Assembly: GCA_963169105.1 (NCBI GenBank)
Contig: OY720633.1
Coordinates: forward strand, 163,757,780 to 163,821,779
Reading direction: 5' to 3'
DNA length: 64,000 nt
Source: Ceriagrion tenellum
Taxonomy: Eukaryota > Arthropoda > Insecta > Odonata > Coenagrionidae
Part shown: in pieces, positions 61,191 to 64,000 of the stretch
How positions within the stretch are numbered: position 1 is the first letter of the stretch
How the letters are laid out: every line of letters starts with the position of its first letter
The notes under the pieces: generated by a model
Told to the model about the DNA's origin: nothing
What the model saw: only the letters and a program-made list of their open reading frames with translations
The model's database searches: none
Position numbers and translations under genes: made by a program

Positions 61191-61689
61191 TTCTTTTAAT
61201 AACGCGTGATATGATATCTTACAACGATTATTAAGAAGTTCCAGGGAAATGAGAGACAAAAGGAAACGCTACCGTCCACTTTACCTGAAACTAGAATTTC
61301 ACACGTAATTTGGATGAACAGAAGGCTATCTCCACGAATGACTAATAAATAACACTCCGGGTGGGCAAATAATGCACTCGGCGGATCGCTACATCGAGCT
61401 AACCGAACGGGGGAACCAAAAAGGGCGGAATTTAGTTTTCTTAAACGAATAGGTCAGCTTTGAAGTCAGAAATTCCTCCGCGCACGATCTCTCCGCTGCG
61501 CTTTCCCCATCATATTAGAATGGCGTCTCTGCGGACAACTCTTAGATATAAAACGGCCCGACCTCATATTCCACCACATACACTCTTTATAATGGCATGG
61601 CCACAATGAGGATCATTAGATACCATTTATGAGCGAAAGCGAACACAAGAACGACACACTTGCGAGGAGAAACTAAGAGACAAACGATT

Positions 61690-61800
61690 AGGGAGAGCAC
61701 GCGTTGATGACCGGTGGGGGCGGTGTTCAAATCTAGACGACGCTTTAGGGCGCCCCTCAGCCAAATCTGGAAGACATTTTACTCAATAGAATGAGTCCAA
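61690..61800 (+). mobile_element. Possible SINE remnant
   Basis: ATTAGGGAGAGCACGCGTTG resembles an A box region and GGTGTTCAAATCTAGACG a B box, at roughly tRNA-like spacing. The tail is not shared with the other SINEs here. Confidence 0.3.
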
Positions 61801-63206
61801 GATAATAGCGCAGCTGGTCGTTAAAAATGCATCCAATTTGTAGAGACATCCAATGCCATTTGGGGAAGGGAACCATGTGACCGATGAATCCGAAACATTG
61901 GCCTTTATTCAAACCTTACGATAGTTAAAACAATTTCAAAATAACACGATAGTTAAAAAAGAAAGTTTTCATTTCTTGCATAGCCAAATCAATATTTTTC
62001 GACTACGCTATAATTTTGGACGGACTCCATTTGGATATTCGCCTTATTAGCGGGAACAGTTGGCAAATTAATTCACGTGACGGAGGAATTATGGCGAGAA
62101 GTATGTAATCATCAGCAAAAGAGTTAATGGAGGGTTACAATGAAGTCGCCACGTTCATTAGGAAGATGATCGAAATTCTCTTTCATCGTCAGCTCTAACT
62201 TTATTCGCTGATTCATGTTTCGGTACTGCAAGGCAAAGTTTTTTCAACTTTCTTTTAAATTCTTAGTTGTCTTCTTTCGTCTTGTCTGAGGACAATCCTC
62301 TGTATGGAAACCTTTCCATCATTTATTTTGAAAAATCAAATGTTTATAAAAACTATCTGGCACAAAATATTCTTGTGACGGGTCATTTGCAGTAATTAAT
62401 TTCATATCTAGAGCATGTGGTCGAACGTAGAGTGTACTCAATGGCTTATCATTGCGCACCTCGATTTGCAAAAAACCCTTGTTATGTAAGACGCCAATAT
62501 TTCATAGTTGATTTGGTTGATCAACTTTCTAGATTACCGAAGAGAGAACTAAGCGCTCGATCGCGCTGAGCAATATCATGGCCATCGAACGCGCTGTTGA
62601 AATGCTTATTGAATTGAACCTGTTATGCATTTATTTCGCTGAAAACGCAGTTTGCTGAATAATCGCCGCGGTTCCGTAATAATTTATCTATACTGGTGTA
62701 TACCGGAAAGTATCCAAAAAAGTACTTAGAAAATGGAAGTTTATATAAAAAGTAGATATTTATTCTATCTTACTGGACAAATTTAGTGCGATGGTCTACT
62801 TTGGTGGATCGTTTCTTACAGAAAACAACTTCACATTCGTGCGCCAAGGGGATAACTACAATCTTCTGTAATGAAGGATAATTCTAATAGCTATTTTGCA
62901 ATGATTAGGCTCTCTTTTTGACTGTAGTTTGCCGTTAAGCATACCTTCTTTCCACGTGGTGCTACCATAAATAGAGTCATAAAATTAGCATTAATGCATT
63001 ATTATGGTAAAGTGTTATTTGTTGATGGTATGAAATTGTGATATAGGTTAGTCTTGGAAGCCCAATCGCGATCACTTCTCCTGAATATCTCACGAACAGA
63101 CGCAATTCTTAGACACCCTTGTCCGTTCAGCTGTACACAGGTACATCTGTCGTGTTGGAAGTAAGCGTCTACTTGCCCCTTCTTTGCTGATCAGCTGTCT
63201 TAGGTA

Positions 63207-63389
63207 AGATATCATGATCTCCAAAAATAGAACTTACTTATTGTTCCACGCAGTTTTAATGATCCTACACCGATCTAGACTTCAACAATATGCACTTCGT
63301 AAAGGGTTTATCGAAACCTAGGTCGATTTGAGATAGTAAAAATTGTGTGGAAATATAACACAGTTCTGATTTTGGAGATCATGATATCT
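63207..63389. repeat. Inverted repeat with about 30-base arms
   Basis: GATATCATGATCTCCAAAA (63208-63226) is exactly complementary to 63370-63388. The match continues imperfectly to AGAACT on the inner side. The spacer is about 125-145 bases. It may be the ends of a small DNA element. Confidence 0.7.
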
Positions 63390-64000
63390 GCAACAAATTT
63401 CCTCAAATTACCGCATGATTCGTTGAACTTTGTATGAGGTAAGTTTTCCAGTGCTATGAACGTTAGGGTGGTTCGAAAAAAGGCTTTTCTCGCAAATAGT
63501 TTCCCGAGGGGTGCGAAATCTAACCTTTTGCTGTGACTAGGAAGTATGCGCAAAATTATGCGCAGGGTTGAGGCTTTCCACTCTAACCTGACAAAAAAAT
63601 GAGTTTTTAAAGTGACGTGAAGTCGCGGCTCCCTCCGAATGACGTATATTTGGGAGTATATTCTCGGATATGCATCCAGCATCTAAGCTTCCCTTTTTTA
63701 ATCATTAGACTGATTATAATTCTCTCTCACAATACGTTCACTACAATATGAGACTTAATATTATGAAAAAATGGATTTAAACGATGAGAGAGAAATGCGC
63801 TGTTAGTTCGTGCAATAAGTTTTCGTCGTTCAGAGGTGACTGTCTTTTGGATTTTGTAAATACGACTATATTCGCCCTAAACAAGCACATTTACAACTTG
63901 GATTAAAAAGCTCCCATTTTAACGGATGTGATAAATATTTCCGTCAGTAATGATCCATAATAATGCTTAGCCTTATATTTTGTTCGCACCGGCATTAGAA

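Larger units (their letters stand above)
49183..64000. other. Repeat-rich region without a supported exon
   Basis: This is downstream or intronic to the plus-strand gene. It holds repeats E, F and G, a CpG-rich block at 55540-55755, possible SINE remnants (61690-61800) and an inverted repeat at 63207-63389. In 49200-51000, 57400-60600 and 61250-63200 I see nothing that I can name. Further exons of the plus-strand gene may lie here or beyond the right edge. Confidence 0.4.

Noticed and set aside
63308..63682. 124-codon minus-strand frame at right end
   Set aside because: No recognisable motif. The sequence looks like a dispersed repeat (GTTAGGGTGGTTCG segment).
1..64000. CRISPR arrays, rRNA genes, or bacterial operons
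   Set aside because: No regularly spaced repeats, no rRNA-like sequence and no dense ORF layout. The window is eukaryotic.

Overview
The window is animal genomic DNA, most likely from an arthropod and probably an insect. There are no bacterial operons, the real coding sequence sits in short exons with GT/AG junctions and long introns, and the rest is dense with broken non-LTR retrotransposons (R1-like, CR1/Jockey-like, RTE-like) and tRNA-derived SINEs. The organism call is an inference from the repeat content; no species is claimed.

Left part (1 to about 22.3 kb): the 3' part of one minus-strand gene for a secreted or extracellular multi-EGF protein. Four exons are well supported, in transcription order 22295-22126, 7834-7280, 3814-3629 and 2689-2419. 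Their junction phases match (1/1 at three successive introns) and together they encode six EGF-like modules, at least four of them calcium-binding type. The second exon also carries a long acidic linker. The 5' end with the signal peptide is not identified, and the 3' end is either a stop just past the last exon or lies off the left edge. The 14.3 kb intron 7835-22125 holds an R1-like element, a CR1/Jockey-like element, an RTE-like element, SINEs and a near-perfect 61-base hairpin.

Middle (22.3 to 45.8 kb): no convincing exon. It holds SINEs, a MITE-like unit with 26-base terminal inverted repeats, two more RTE fragments (C-terminal part at 29.0-29.5 kb, endonuclease at 31.3-32.2 kb), the first full copy of a roughly 550-base dispersed repeat (called F here), and a 46-base perfect inverted repeat at 39.2 kb whose minus strand resembles a degenerate hammerhead ribozyme of the kind carried by Penelope-like elements.

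Right part (45.8 to 64 kb): a GC- and CpG-rich block at 45.85-46.48 kb ends in a plausible plus-strand first coding exon (ATG at 46478, strong donor at 46490). A candidate second exon in matching phase lies at 49015. The protein is not recognised. Beyond this the sequence is largely repetitive: two more full F copies, three same-orientation copies of a roughly 500-base repeat (G), and two copies of a further repeat (E).

CpG density changes sharply near 11.3-12 kb: the left 11 kb is almost free of CpG in places, while the rest is CpG-normal to CpG-rich.
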